Shown: positions 51,059-61,879 of the stretch, one piece after another
How positions within the stretch are numbered: the first letter of the stretch is position 1
How the letters are laid out: each line of letters starts with the position of its first letter
Assembly (NCBI GenBank): GCA_963680875.1
Contig: OY804588.1
Location: 58,230,369-58,294,368 of the forward strand
From: Bathymodiolus brooksi
Lineage: Eukaryota > Mollusca > Bivalvia > Mytilida > Modiolidae
Direction: 5' to 3'
Length of the DNA: 64,000 bases
Notes under the pieces: generated by a model
Told to the model about the DNA's origin: nothing
The model's database searches: none
The model's input: the letters and a program-made list of their open reading frames with translations, nothing else
Program-made: the position numbers and the translations under genes

Positions 51059-54000
51059 GCAAGTTATTTCATACTTATATAATAGTTACATATGTATGGG
51101 GCATTTGTAGACTGCCCCAAATACAGTAGTATTGACTGAAACATTGATAATACCTGAGACGCAGGCGAGGGCATTATCAGTGTTTCAGTCAATACTACTG
51201 TCCCAATGGCAGTCTATCTATCACGATAAAGCCCTATATATAAGTATCTATGTTTTTTAATTTATTGAAGGAGATAAGACTTTCCGCCATGATGGTTTAT
51301 ATTGACAACTGCACGATCTTAAAAAAGGGACGCAACTCTAAAACCGGGCGGGCATTATCATGTTAATGACTGGTGGATTTCCTTAGCGCAGATCAATGCA
51401 CGACACATGACCATGTCTAGACCAATGGAAAAGTCAAATTTAGAACTGATATGAAATGAATATCAATCTTGGAGTTTCCAATATGAGAGAACAAAATTTG
51501 GGGGGGAGGGGAGAGTGTGCTATTTTATATGTCTGAAGAAAAAAAAATGTCGCAAAGGTTCATAGAAAAAAAAATCAACCTGAAATATGCACCAAAAAAT
51601 ATATGCTAACCCGCAGTTTATGACGAGAACTGCTGGTAAAATATTAAGAATTTTTTTTAAAAAAACCAAAACAAAATAAAACAAAAAACAACAGTGATCG
51701 GGTATAGATTTCGCTCCACTCGGGCACATCATCCTGATTCCGAAACAACCAGACTTTGCTCTTTCTCCTTAATGCTGCGTGCTTAGCAGAGAAGCAATAA
51801 ATACCAATTTCATAGTCTTTGGTTTGACCCAACCAGGCTTGAACCCACGATCTACTGCTCCCGAGGTGAACACGCCAACCATTACACCACCGATGCTGTA
51901 TCTTGACGACAAAATAACTCGAATATTTGGCTAAGTGTGAATAAAAATTGTTTAGGTTTCTAGACCTTGATCATTAACAAGTTCAATCATACCTTTGAAT
52001 TTTTTCTTTAGCTCTGAACGAAAATGAGCGTGCATCTACAGACCAAATGATTCAACATCTCGATCAGAAGAAAGAACTTGATGACAAAAAGGAAAATGTA
52101 TGTATGAATAAAAACAAGTATTTTAACAAAGAGATAGTTGTCGAACCGTAGATCTTATATGTTTTGTTGTTGTTGTTGTTTTTTGTGTTTTTTTTAAGAG
52201 TTACTGATTTCACCTGTTTGACAAACGGGTGTAATCCAGAGCTCCATGGTTACAAAAAAAAAAAAAAACAAAAAAAAAACAAAAACAAAAACAAAAACAA
52301 AAACAAAAAAACAAAGAAGAAGAAAAAAAGAATTAAAAAACACAAACAATTAAATTTGTGGTCAATTGCATGTTCTGCTCTAGAATTCATCCATCTCTGT
52401 TAATGCTGGTTTTATAATATTAACTTGCTTTCCAATTATCATTATTAATATTATAGTTTATTATTATCACTATTTTTTTTTTGTATTGTCACATTTCTAA
52501 TAGGGGCCGTCGTGGTCGTGATCGTATGGTAGTTGGACTTATAACTACCTGTGCAATCAGTGCATATGACCACTAACGTTGTGAGTTCAAATCCAGCTCA
52601 GGCGAGGTGTACCCGATACAACATTATGTGATAAAGTTTGTCAGTGACTTGCGACAGGTCGGTGATCTCCGGTTACCTTAGCCAACTAAAATGACTGCCA
52701 CGATAAAGCTTAAATACTGTTGAAAGTGGTGTTAAGCACCATAACCCTAATCCCCCACCCTTTTATTTTCTGTTATTAGACTTAATTTCGACAAACCGCT
52801 AACAATACATATCTTTCAAGGTACACCTTATGGAAACTATTTTTATATTTTTCAGCAAGAAAAAAGTTCTTTAATAAAAACGGATGTTGAAGCCGGAACA
52901 CAACTACATAACACTCACAGAATGTTAGATGTGTCTGTCAAGCCAAACTATTTGCGTGCCTCATCGTCATTTGACAGCAATGATAGTGGAAACCCTCTAT
53001 GTGGTAAAGCATTGCACAGGTATAATTCGTAGTGACACTTTCAGCATTATCTAGCGATATCGTAACACTTTCAGTATTATTTAGCGAAATTGTGACACTT
53101 TCAGCATATTTAGCGATATCGTGACACTTTCAGCATATTTAGCGATATCGTGACACTTTCATCATTGTCTAGCGATATTGTGACACCTTCGGCATTTTCA
53201 GTGATATCGTGACACTTTCAGCATATTTAGCAATAGCATGACACTTTCAGAATTATTTAGCGATATCGTGTCTCGTGACACTCTCAGCATGTTTAGCAAT
53301 ATCGTGACACTTTCATGATATTTAGCGATATCGTAACACCTGCAGCATATTTAACGATATCGTGACACTTTCAGCATTACGTAGCGAAAATCGACACTTT
53401 CAGCATATTTAGCAATATCGTAACACTCTCAGCATATTTAGCAATATCGTGACACTTTCAGGATATTTAGAAATATCGTGACACCTGCAGCATATTTAGC
53501 AATATCGTGACACTTTCAGGATATTTAGAAATATTGTGACACTTTCAGCATTTTTAGCGATATTGTGACACTTTCAGCATTTTTAGCGATATCGTGACAC
53601 TTTCAGCATTTTTAGCGATATTGTGACACTTTCAGCATTTTTAGCGATATCGTGACACGTTTGAGGTCAGAGGTCAAGTACCGTTACCACTCCGTCAAAT
53701 AGACCCAAAATTCAATTGACATGTGACACGGTTGGAAAGCCAAATAATTTAAAGGTCTAGCCAAAGGTCAAAAATAGGATAGCCAAAATCGGCTGAGGTT
53801 ACCTGTTTCCGAGGGGGATTAAGCTTCATATCAATAAATCACACTTCTTAAGAACTGTAAATTTCCAGGATAAATAAGTCTTAATAAACCATGTCAGTGC
53901 CGAAGCGTAATGAAGTTTATTCTCGCTACATGATGATGATGATGAAGATGAAAGTGGTGACGGCCCAACATTAAACTAGAATTAAAGGTCTTTAAACAGA

Positions 54001-56706
54001 AGTCACACACATCGGTGGCTTAATAGTTAGCATGTTCGCCTCGCAGACTGTATATCGTGTGTTCGGTCCCTTTGGGATCAAACCAACGACTCTAATATTG
54101 TTTTTTGTTGCTTCTCCGCTAAGAACGCGCCATTAAGGAGAAAGAGCAAAGACTAATTGGCTCAGAGTTAGGATAATGTGTACGAGTGGAGCGGACTGTT
54201 GTTTCAGTGAGCTACAACTATAAAGATCCACCAAAGCGTGTTGGTCTAGTAGAAAGTGGACTGCTCCTCATTGAAATGTATCTTGTTCCCGCCATGATAT
54301 AGCTGACAAATTGCTCATTTGGTATTAAACAACAATTACTTACTCACGCCTGTAATACAATATATATATATATATATATATACGTTTGTATAATATACTT
54401 TATTTCCTGTGACTGTATAATGAATAATTCTTCATTATCCTATCCAATATATTAAAAATTGCTGAGTTAGATTGCTGTCAAATTATAATATTAAGTATAC
54501 ATGTACCATCTACACACGCTTATACACATGTCTTACGCCTATCCCTAGATTTGCCTTACGAGACAAGGTAACACTACGACTATTGAAGCTCCTTTTTTAG
54601 GGAGTGGATGTAGTCGAGTGGTCTAGGGCGCTGGACGTAAGGCTAAGCGAATGGTGCTGCAGTGTAACAATGGTGTGGGTTCAAATCCCGTCGAGGGAAG
54701 AACAAAAATTTGACAGCTCTAAAATCAAATTCAAACACTGTTTGGTTTAATTTTCAGACGTATATAATATTTAGTATTAACCTAGTATCCTTTAAAGTAA
54801 CTTTGAGATCCAGTGGGACAGATATATTGTATGGTTGTCACTTGCTTCTAGACGTTTGTATAATATACTTTATTTCCTGTGACTGTATAATGAATAATTC
54901 TTCATTATCCTATCCAATATATTAAAAATTGCTGAGTTAGATTGCTGTCAAATTATAATATTAAGTATATATGTACCATATACACATGTCTTACGCCTAT
55001 CCCTAGATTTGCCTTACGAGACAAGGTAACACTACGACTATTGAAGCTCCTTTTTTAGGGAGTGGATGTAGTCGAGTGGTCTAGGGCGCTGGACGTAAGG
55101 CTAAGCGAATGGTGCTGCAGTGTAACAATGGTGTGGGTTCAAATCCCGTCGAGGGAAGAACAAAAATTTGACAGCTCTAAAATCTGATTCTAACACTGTT
55201 TGGTTTAATTTTCAGACGTATATATGTCAAATTTTTGTTCTTCCCTCGACGGGATTTGAACCCACACCATTGTTACACTGCAGCACCATTCGCTTAGCCT
55301 TACGTCCAGCGCCCTAGACCACTCGACTACATCCACTCCCTTATATATATATATATGTCTATTTAGATGTGCTAATTGCATAGATATATCAATCCCACTC
55401 ACTGAAGAACAACGAAAGGAATATAGTTCTATTTTGTATGATGGAAAACTACTTGATATAGAATCCCATGATATCGAAATTAGCATGGATTGTGCTGGAA
55501 AACTCGATAAAACAGAAGACCATAATACCGGTGATCTATCGGGCTATTCCAAACAACAACCAGTAGAACGAGATGATACCAAGATGTCACTCGACAATCC
55601 GGAATTCAGTAAAAGTAAGTTTGTGGTAGATTATAGGTAATGTCCCTTGACGATACTGTAACCTATGAATCCTCAGATGAAACTATTACAAATTAAAATA
55701 GGAATTATGTTATTTCCCCTGACGAGGAATCATGTTATCTCTCCTGACGAGGTATCATGTTGTCTCCACTGACGAGGAATCACGTTATCTCTCTTGACGG
55801 AACAACTTATCTTATGATTCATTTACCTCACCTTGTTTAACTCTCCTAACTAAACCCCAAATCGGCATCATTTGTCATTTTGGCGAAATAACCACAGGAC
55901 AATCATCTTATATCCCCTGACGTCCGAGAAAACGTTCAACTGATTTGAGGTTTGGATTTATTCACTTTCAACAATATTTCAGTTATATCGTGGCGGTCAG
56001 TTTTATTGGTGGTGGAAACCGGAGTACCCGGAGAAAACCACTGACCTGCCGCAAGCCACTGGCAAACTTTATCACATAACGTTGTATCGAGTACACCGCG
56101 TCATGAGCGGGAATTGCACTCACACTGTTAGTGGTGATAGGCACTAATTGCATAGGTAGTTGTAAATCCAACTACCATGCGATTACGACCACCATGGCCC
56201 CCATTAGCGGATGAACCACAGTGAAATAATCTTATATCCGCTGACGGAACCTATTCATTTTTTAATTCACCGACAAGACTTTTACCGGATTTGACTATGA
56301 GTAACATAGTAAATGTCTTATAAAAACGTAACTTCTTTCCCTTCACGAGCATCTAGGTTCATCACCGATGTTTGGTTGGGTCCATGTTGCTCATCATTTT
56401 AGACTTCTGTGTTGTGTATTTTGCTTTGTTTGTTTTCGTTTTGTGTCTTGTGCCCAGTGTTGTTCATTTCTATTGATTGTTCATTGTTTATTGTTCCTTC
56501 GGGTTTCTCTAAAGTTTATTCATGTAATTGACATTTTTAAGAGAGACATTAAAAAGCTCCTTTATTTATTTACAGCAAAGCCTGTTGGGTTGATTACAAC
56601 GCTTCGAACTCTCATCAACAACAAAAAATCTACAAAAATAAATCCAGTACCACGAGGCTCTGAAAAAGCAGTAAAACTGTCGGTATGGCATACAAATGAT
56701 TCATGA
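50809..56706 (+). CDS. Coiled-coil protein of 292 residues, five exons, family unknown
   Basis: Joined exons: 50809-51058, 52012-52097, 52856-53019, 55367-55614, 56576-56706. The phases agree throughout and the sum is 879 nt including TGA. Intron 1 has a GC donor (CTG|GCAAGT) with a normal AG acceptor; the others are GT-AG. The N-terminal ~115 residues are helical and heptad-like ([20 protein letters not shown] ... [20 protein letters not shown], then [19 protein letters not shown]). The middle and C-terminal parts are polar and probably disordered, with Cys pairs ([12 protein letters not shown] at the exon 3/4 join). No signal peptide or membrane segment. The N-terminal helices recall the coiled coil of bivalve TRIM-like proteins, but no RING or B-box exon was found upstream. 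A possible acceptor (TCTCTAG) sits immediately before the ATG, so an earlier exon may exist. Confidence 0.75.
51108..51218. repeat. Perfect-looking hairpin in intron 1 of the coiled-coil gene
   Basis: The arms TAGACTGCC...ACAGTAGTATTGACTGAAAC and the inverse GTTTCAGTCAATACTACTGT...GGCAGTCTA pair over about 45 bp with a short loop. MITE-like; starts 50 bp after exon 1. Confidence 0.75.
51690..51905 (-). repeat. SINE family B
   Basis: 'tcgctccactcgggcacatc', 'agactttgctctttctcctt', 'agagaagcaataaataccaa' and the tRNA-like head complement 'tgaacccacgatctac'. In intron 1 of the coiled-coil gene. Confidence 0.75.
52012..52097 (+). CDS. Coiled-coil gene exon 2
   Basis: Acceptor TTTTTTCTTTAG|C, donor AAAAT|GTATGT. 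It encodes [20 protein letters not shown] and continues the helix. Confidence 0.75.
52503..52760 (+). repeat. SINE family A, full length
   Basis: 'gccgtcgtggtcgtgatcgt', GTGAGTTCAAATCCAG, 'caggcgaggtgtacccgata' and 'gtggtgttaagcaccataac'. In intron 2 of the coiled-coil gene. Confidence 0.85.
52856..53019 (+). CDS. Coiled-coil gene exon 3
   Basis: Acceptor TTTTTCAG|C, donor CACAG|GTATAA. It encodes [20 protein letters not shown] and a Ser/Asn-rich stretch ending CGKALHR. Confidence 0.75.
53030..53660. repeat. 29-bp minisatellite, about 21 copies, starting at the exon 3 donor
   Basis: Units around CGTGACACTTTCAGCATATT plus TAGCGATAT, with variants. The array begins about 10 bp after the exon 3 donor. 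Many units hold TTTCAG, an acceptor-like word. Confidence 0.9.
54010..54352 (+). repeat. SINE family B, full length
   Basis: 'tggcttaatagttagcatgt' head, 'gagaaagagcaaagactaat', 'aagatccaccaaagcgtgtt' and the 3' end 'cgccatgatatagctgacaa'. Confidence 0.8.
54382..55222 (+). repeat. Tandem duplication (~460 bp unit) carrying a tRNA-like sequence
   Basis: 54382-~54770 and 54852-~55222 are near-identical apart from a 12-bp deletion in the second. Each holds a tRNA-like stretch, 54603-54700 and 55061-55158, with an A-box-like TAGTCGAGTGGTCTAGGGCG and B-box-like GGTTCAAATCC, resembling a long-arm (Leu/Ser type) tRNA. The first unit follows a TA microsatellite. In intron 3 of the coiled-coil gene. 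Confidence 0.8.
55227..55342 (-). repeat. Third, inverted copy of the tRNA-like sequence
   Basis: The exact inverse of the tRNA-like block (GGGATTTGAACCCACACC, then GCCCTAGACCACTCGACTAC), directly after the second direct copy and 25 bp before exon 4's acceptor region. With 55061-55158 it forms a long hairpin. Confidence 0.85.
55367..55614 (+). CDS. Coiled-coil gene exon 4
   Basis: Acceptor CTATTTAG|A, donor AAAA|GTAAGT. It encodes [20 protein letters not shown] and an acidic, polar region ending DNPEFSK. Confidence 0.78.
55690..55805. repeat. Short ~29-bp repeat, four copies
   Basis: 'cctgacgaggaatcatgtta' with 'tctct' recurs at about 55718, 55745, 55775 and 55795, shortly after the exon 4 donor. 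Confidence 0.6.
55964..56203 (-). repeat. SINE family A, full length
   Basis: 'ctttcaacaatatttcagtt', 'tcgtggcggtcagttttatt', 'ttgtatcgagtacaccgcg' and the head complement 'tgcgattacgaccaccatgg'. Confidence 0.85.
56265..56525 (+). repeat. Retroelement tail in intron 4 of the coiled-coil gene
   Basis: 'caagacttttaccggatttg', 'cccttcacgagcatctaggt', 'tgtgtcttgtgcccagtgtt' and 'cttcgggtttctctaa', matching 59080-59290. Confidence 0.65.
56576..56706 (+). CDS. Coiled-coil gene exon 5 and stop
   Basis: Acceptor TTATTTACAG|C. It encodes [20 protein letters not shown] and [11 protein letters not shown], then TGA at 56704-56706. No canonical AATAAA close by. Confidence 0.75.
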
Positions 56707-57035
56707 GGCTGGGCAGACTCCAAAAATTTGCAAAAGACAGGAAGAGGATAATAGAAAACGATTGTACAAAACTTGTACAAAATGTTTTAAAGCCATTCGT
56801 TGTCAGTGTAATACCTAAAATGTTTATAATTATATATAAGTATCAACAACATAAACATTTTCTCCACTGAAATCTAGAATTATATTTTTTCGAATAACAA
56901 GAACATTTATTCTTACAAGATTAAAATCTAAAACCCACATGTTCTCCATTAATTAGGTATACCCAAATCATTCTTAATGTCCGATTGATCAGCATTGACC
57001 ACTGAGTAGGTTTTTCAAGTGTAATCGACAAAAAA
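56707..57035. other. Presumed 3' UTR and spacer
   Basis: No further gene or repeat recognised; ATTAAA occurs near 56918. Confidence 0.35.
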
Positions 57036-57039
57036 AATA

Positions 57040-57650
57040 CAAAACATCACAAAAAACCGAAAAAATGAACAACACGGACCCAACCAGAAACAGGATGTGA
57101 ATCCAGATGCTCCCGAAGGGTAAGCAGTTCCTGCCTCTTATAAAACACATGTCATATATAGTCAAGAAGTGTTGGACACCTCAATGCGCAAACAAAGACA
57201 AATAGCATCAATAAGACATTAGCCCCCTTCAAACAATTGGGGGTAAAGCCGAACCGAACATAGTTTTTATTTCCGGAATCGTAGCTGACATCACAACACT
57301 GAACTAAGAACGTAAATACAGTATTAACTTGCGACTCCTAAAGTAAACTATTACAATAATGCTCCCATTTAGTCTAAGGGTCCCACAACCTATAGTGGAA
57401 ATCTACATACAACAAAAAATGGAGTGTGTCTTATAAGAGCCAGGAACTGCCTACTCTTTCGGAGCACATGGGTTCATCCCCGATTTTTGGTGTGGGTCCG
57501 TGTTGCTCAACTTTTCAGTTGTCTGTGTTTCTTTTTTTTGCTTTGCTTGTCTTCGTCCTGTGTCTTGTGTACCCAATGTAGCCAGTGTCTCGTGATGGCC
57601 CATTCTTGATTACCCCTTCAGTGTTCTCTAACGTATATTTATTTTGATAT
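57040..57650. repeat. Two retroelement tails in opposite orientations
   Basis: 57040-57200 (minus): 'gaacaacacggacccaacca' and 'gatgctcccgaagggtaagc'. 57415-57640 (plus): 'gccaggaactgcctactctt', 'ggagcacatgggttcatccc' and 'ttgattaccccttcagtg'. Confidence 0.65.
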
Positions 57651-58027
57651 CCCTAAAGTAAACTAGTGCAATAATACGGTCATGTAGTTTAAGGGTCCAA
57701 CAACCAATATACATATAAAAAGTTCATCAAAGATACCAGGCATTTAACATGAAATAGTCACTTACTGGAGACGTTTCAAAATGTACAAGATACATAGGAA
57801 TATAGCGGAACCCTTCTTTCTTTTAGGTTATATTGGAATCCGTAAAGTAAACGAAGGCCATAATATTTCTACATTACCTGCACTGCTTATATATATCATC
57901 AGTATACTAAAAATGGATGAGTGACATTAGAAAATAAAATACTCAAAAGATTTGTCGAGGAATTAAGTTTTAGGTCTCAGTACCTTTGTAACAACATTAA
58001 AACATTCGATTTCTCTACCTTATATAT

Positions 58028-58208
58028 CAGGGGCGGATCCAGGGGGGGCACCCGGCGCGCATCCCCCTTAAAATTTGAAAAAATATGATTTTTTGGCGTA
58101 AAATGATGATTTTTCACACGAAATACCCCAAATATTTTCGTGCCTCCCTCCGCTCGGCGCAATTTGTTTAAGTGCGCCCCCTAACTTGAAATCCTGGATC
58201 CGCCCCTG
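58028..58208. mobile_element. Small hAT-type MITE
   Basis: 181 bp with inverted ends CAGGGGCGGATCCAGG and CCTGGATCCGCCCCTG, flanked by TATAT on both sides (5-bp match). CAGGGGCGGATCCAGG ends are a common hAT MITE signature in animals. Confidence 0.85.
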
Positions 58209-58439
58209 TATATCACCTGGTATATATCACCATTCCACATACGCTACTAAATTTATGCTTCAGGAATTGATTCAGTTTCGTTTCTCAAAGAAGAACGGAG
58301 AATAAAGGTACCAGTAACTTGTTATTGGTAGAGATAAGTTTTACTCTGGCAAAAACCAGCCAAAATCTAGTAATAAATATAAACATGACGAGATCATTCA
58401 AATGTTAGATCTGTTGATCGACATTATATTTGTCTAGTT

Positions 58440-59290
58440 TGGTGTATTAGTGTTTCTGCAAGCGATCGGTATTCCAATGGGTACCAATTGTGGTCCACTA
58501 CTCGCCGATCTGTTTCTACATGCTTATGATGCAGATTTCCTTCAAGGGCTTCTTAATAATAAATATAGAACTCTACTCTAAACTTTTAAATCCAGCTTCT
58601 ACTACATACATGGTGTTCTGTCACGGAACAATACCCGATTTGATGATTATCTGCATCTCATCTTTCAAAAAGATCTTAAAATCAAATGCCTGCTTCTTAC
58701 CTTGACCTTTATCTTTAATCGAGAACAAAGGAAGATTAAAAACAAAACTCTACGATAAACGTGATGACTTTCATTTTTCCAACAGTTATTCCCATTTGTA
58801 GTAATCAGTAGCAATATTCCAGCAGCACCAGCGTATGATGTTTATATTTCAAAAACTCGTACGTTATTCTATGGCCTCTGTCCAATACAGTGATTTTCTG
58901 GACAAAGCTCAGCTGCTGACACGAAAGCTACACAAACAAGCCTAACTTGCTTCTAGGTTGAAGTCATCGCTACAAATATTCTACTGTAGTCACTACGAAC
59001 CGGTTGATCGTTACGAAATACATCTCAAATGGCAATGGATCTGTTCCGTTTTATGTGGATAATTCTCTATCTTATATTATCAACAAGACTTTTACCGGAT
59101 TTGACTACACGAGTACTTATGGTGGGTGCCTTTATAAGAAACATGAACTTCTTACCCTTCGCGAACACTTGGGTTCCGTATTCATCATCTTTTCAGTTTT
59201 GTGTTGTGTTTTTTCTTTGTCTTTGTTCTGTGTATTGTGCACAATGTTGCCCGTGTCTATGGATGGTGCTTTCGTTTATTTAGGGTAGAT
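58440..59290 (+). pseudogene. Reverse-transcriptase retroelement relic
   Basis: The frame near 58467 reads IGIPMGTNCGPLLADLFLHA, an RT motif-4/5-type block. The expected catalytic IDD motif region is disrupted. Then follow FLTLTFIFNREQRK-like remnants, 'agcagcaccagcgtatgatg' (PAAPAYDVYIS), 'cagtgattttctggacaaag' (QYSDFLDKAQLLTRKLHKQA), 'ggttgatcgttacgaaatac' and the tail with 'cttacccttcgcgaacactt'. Several frameshifts and stops. Possibly Penelope-like, not settled. Confidence 0.75.
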
Positions 59291-60125
59291 TCTTGACATC
59301 AGGATCTAGAGTTACATAATTGGTCTTGTTAAACTGGATATATTCCAGGGTAGGGGAGATAATATTATTAAGTTTAACAGATGTAGGAATATTCGCTGTT
59401 CTGTTGTGAACTTACCACTTTTATGAATTACGTTCCATAAGCAGCTATATACAGAGTATATCTCAGTTGATACCACATTCCAGTGATTATGTTTCCTATT
59501 CTGATCTTCTTGTTTCCTCGATAGAGGATTGTTGTTACAAAGACAGGTGCCAGGAATTTAAGTACCCCTCCCCCTTCCATAGTTGAATGGTCGTTCCCTT
59601 AGTTATATTGTCGACAATTGCCAATTACCTTTCTATTGCTAATAAATGTTTGTGACATTACTTCCATCACTGACAAGTTGGACCACCAAAAACAAGTTGC
59701 GGCAAGGACGGTAGACAGAAAGAGACAAACTAGGGATGAACAGCTGGATATGGGTAAAGACAGTCGCCAAAAGCCAGACAAATGGATGCAGTGAATCAAG
59801 GCCTTATAGGCCATCGGGTGTAAAGAGGAAAGGTGAGGTGATGAACACTTTCATCACCAGGTCTCATTAAACTGAATAAACATCAAATAGCTTGTAGTGT
59901 TCCAATAAATAAAATGTATGTCTTTTCAGAACGTGACCTGCAAGTTCATAGATGTTTCTATGCCAGGTTTGAACAATGTAGCTGCCTAGCACATTTTAAC
60001 ATGATATTGTCCAAGAGTTTTGATATAAAATTGATCTAGAAATGAAGGTTTTAAATCCGAGTTTGGGGAACCTGAATAAAACGCTTAATTAGACTATAGC
60101 TACCAGGTCAAGGGGGCGAGTGATT
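59291..60125. other. Spacer, possible old repeat
   Basis: 59650-59870 ('aggaaaggtgaggtgatgaa', 'atggatgcagtgaatcaagg') faintly resembles the sequence at 33150-33350. No gene. Confidence 0.35.
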
Positions 60126-60129
60126 CTTT

Positions 60130-60318
60130 TTTCGCATCAACTCAGCTATTGTTCAGCTCCATCATGAAGACAATGGGATGATGACCACTTTGTACTAGAC
60201 CAACACACTCTGTTGGATTTTCAGCACTATCTCAGTGAAACAATAGTCCAAGGGTAGACATGTCGATCCACTCGGATGCATTCTCCAGAACCAACCATTC
60301 TTTGCCCTTATCCCTTAA
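60130..60318 (-). repeat. SINE family B, fused to an AGCTCACC element
   Basis: 'tactagaccaacacactctg', 'tagacatgtcgatccactcg' and 'ccttaatgctttgagg', where the SINE body passes directly into the AGCTCACC repeat. Confidence 0.6.
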
Positions 60319-60988
<670 letters not shown>

Positions 60989-61029
60989 AGAATATTAAAA
61001 AACAGTTTAGGCAAGAGTTATCTTTTTTT

Positions 61030-61597
61030 AAACAGAGGAGAAGATTTTTTAGAAATCAACCGATCAGAAACAAGAATTGCCTGTAGTGGGCATGTTTGTT
61101 AACCGATCGGGATGAAATGAGCATTATTTATAGAGGATCTTCCATATATGTTTCCTACCAAGTGTCGGTTCATTTGGCTAAGCGGTTTCAGAGGAGAAGA
61201 TTTTTAAAAATCAGCCAATGAGAAACAAGAGTCACCTGTGGCGGTCATGCTTGTTAACAGATCGGGAAGAAATGAGCAATCTTTACAGAGGACCTTCCAT
61301 AGATACTTCCTACCAAGTTTCGGTTCATTTGGCCAAACGGTTTCATAGGAGAAGAATTTTAAAAATCAGCCAATCAGAAACAAGAATTGCCTGTGGCGGC
61401 CATGTTTGTTAATGGATCGGGATGAAATGAGCAATCTTTATAGAGGACCTTCCATAGATGCTCCCTACCAAGTTTCACTTCATTTGGCTGAGGGGGTTTC
61501 AAAGGAGAAGATTAAAATGTGAAAAGTTAACGGACAGACGACGGACGCCAAGTGATGGCAAAAGCTCACATTGCCTTTGGCAAGGTGAGCTAAAAAA
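61030..61597 (+). repeat. AGCTCACC-family element
   Basis: Three to four subrepeats, ending 'gacgacggacgccaagtgat' and 'gcctttggcaaggtgagcta'. Confidence 0.7.
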
Positions 61598-61879
61598 CCA
61601 AATCAAAAACACATTTTTTTAATATTAATGATAATTTTTTTTTTGAGATTCAGAATATATGAATTTAGGAGCTCACAATGTCCTTCATGATCAATCCACG
61701 AATATTGGATTTAAATTAATTCACAGTATATTAATGACATTTTTGTAACAAAATCGATATAACCAATCAATTAGTTTCCCATCAATGTAGATATAATCAA
61801 TCAATCTAGAATATAAGTAAAGGCAATACACTATGTCTAAGATATACAATACTACCTACATGTACGTTTTGATTGTCTT

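Noticed and set aside
52164..52403. Lys/Asn-rich 79-residue ORF in intron 2
   Set aside because: Low-complexity AAC/AAA runs; no splice or start context.
54603..55342. Three functional tRNA genes
   Set aside because: A and B box words are present but I could not form a convincing acceptor stem, and the copies sit in duplicated repeat units; treated as tRNA-like repeats.
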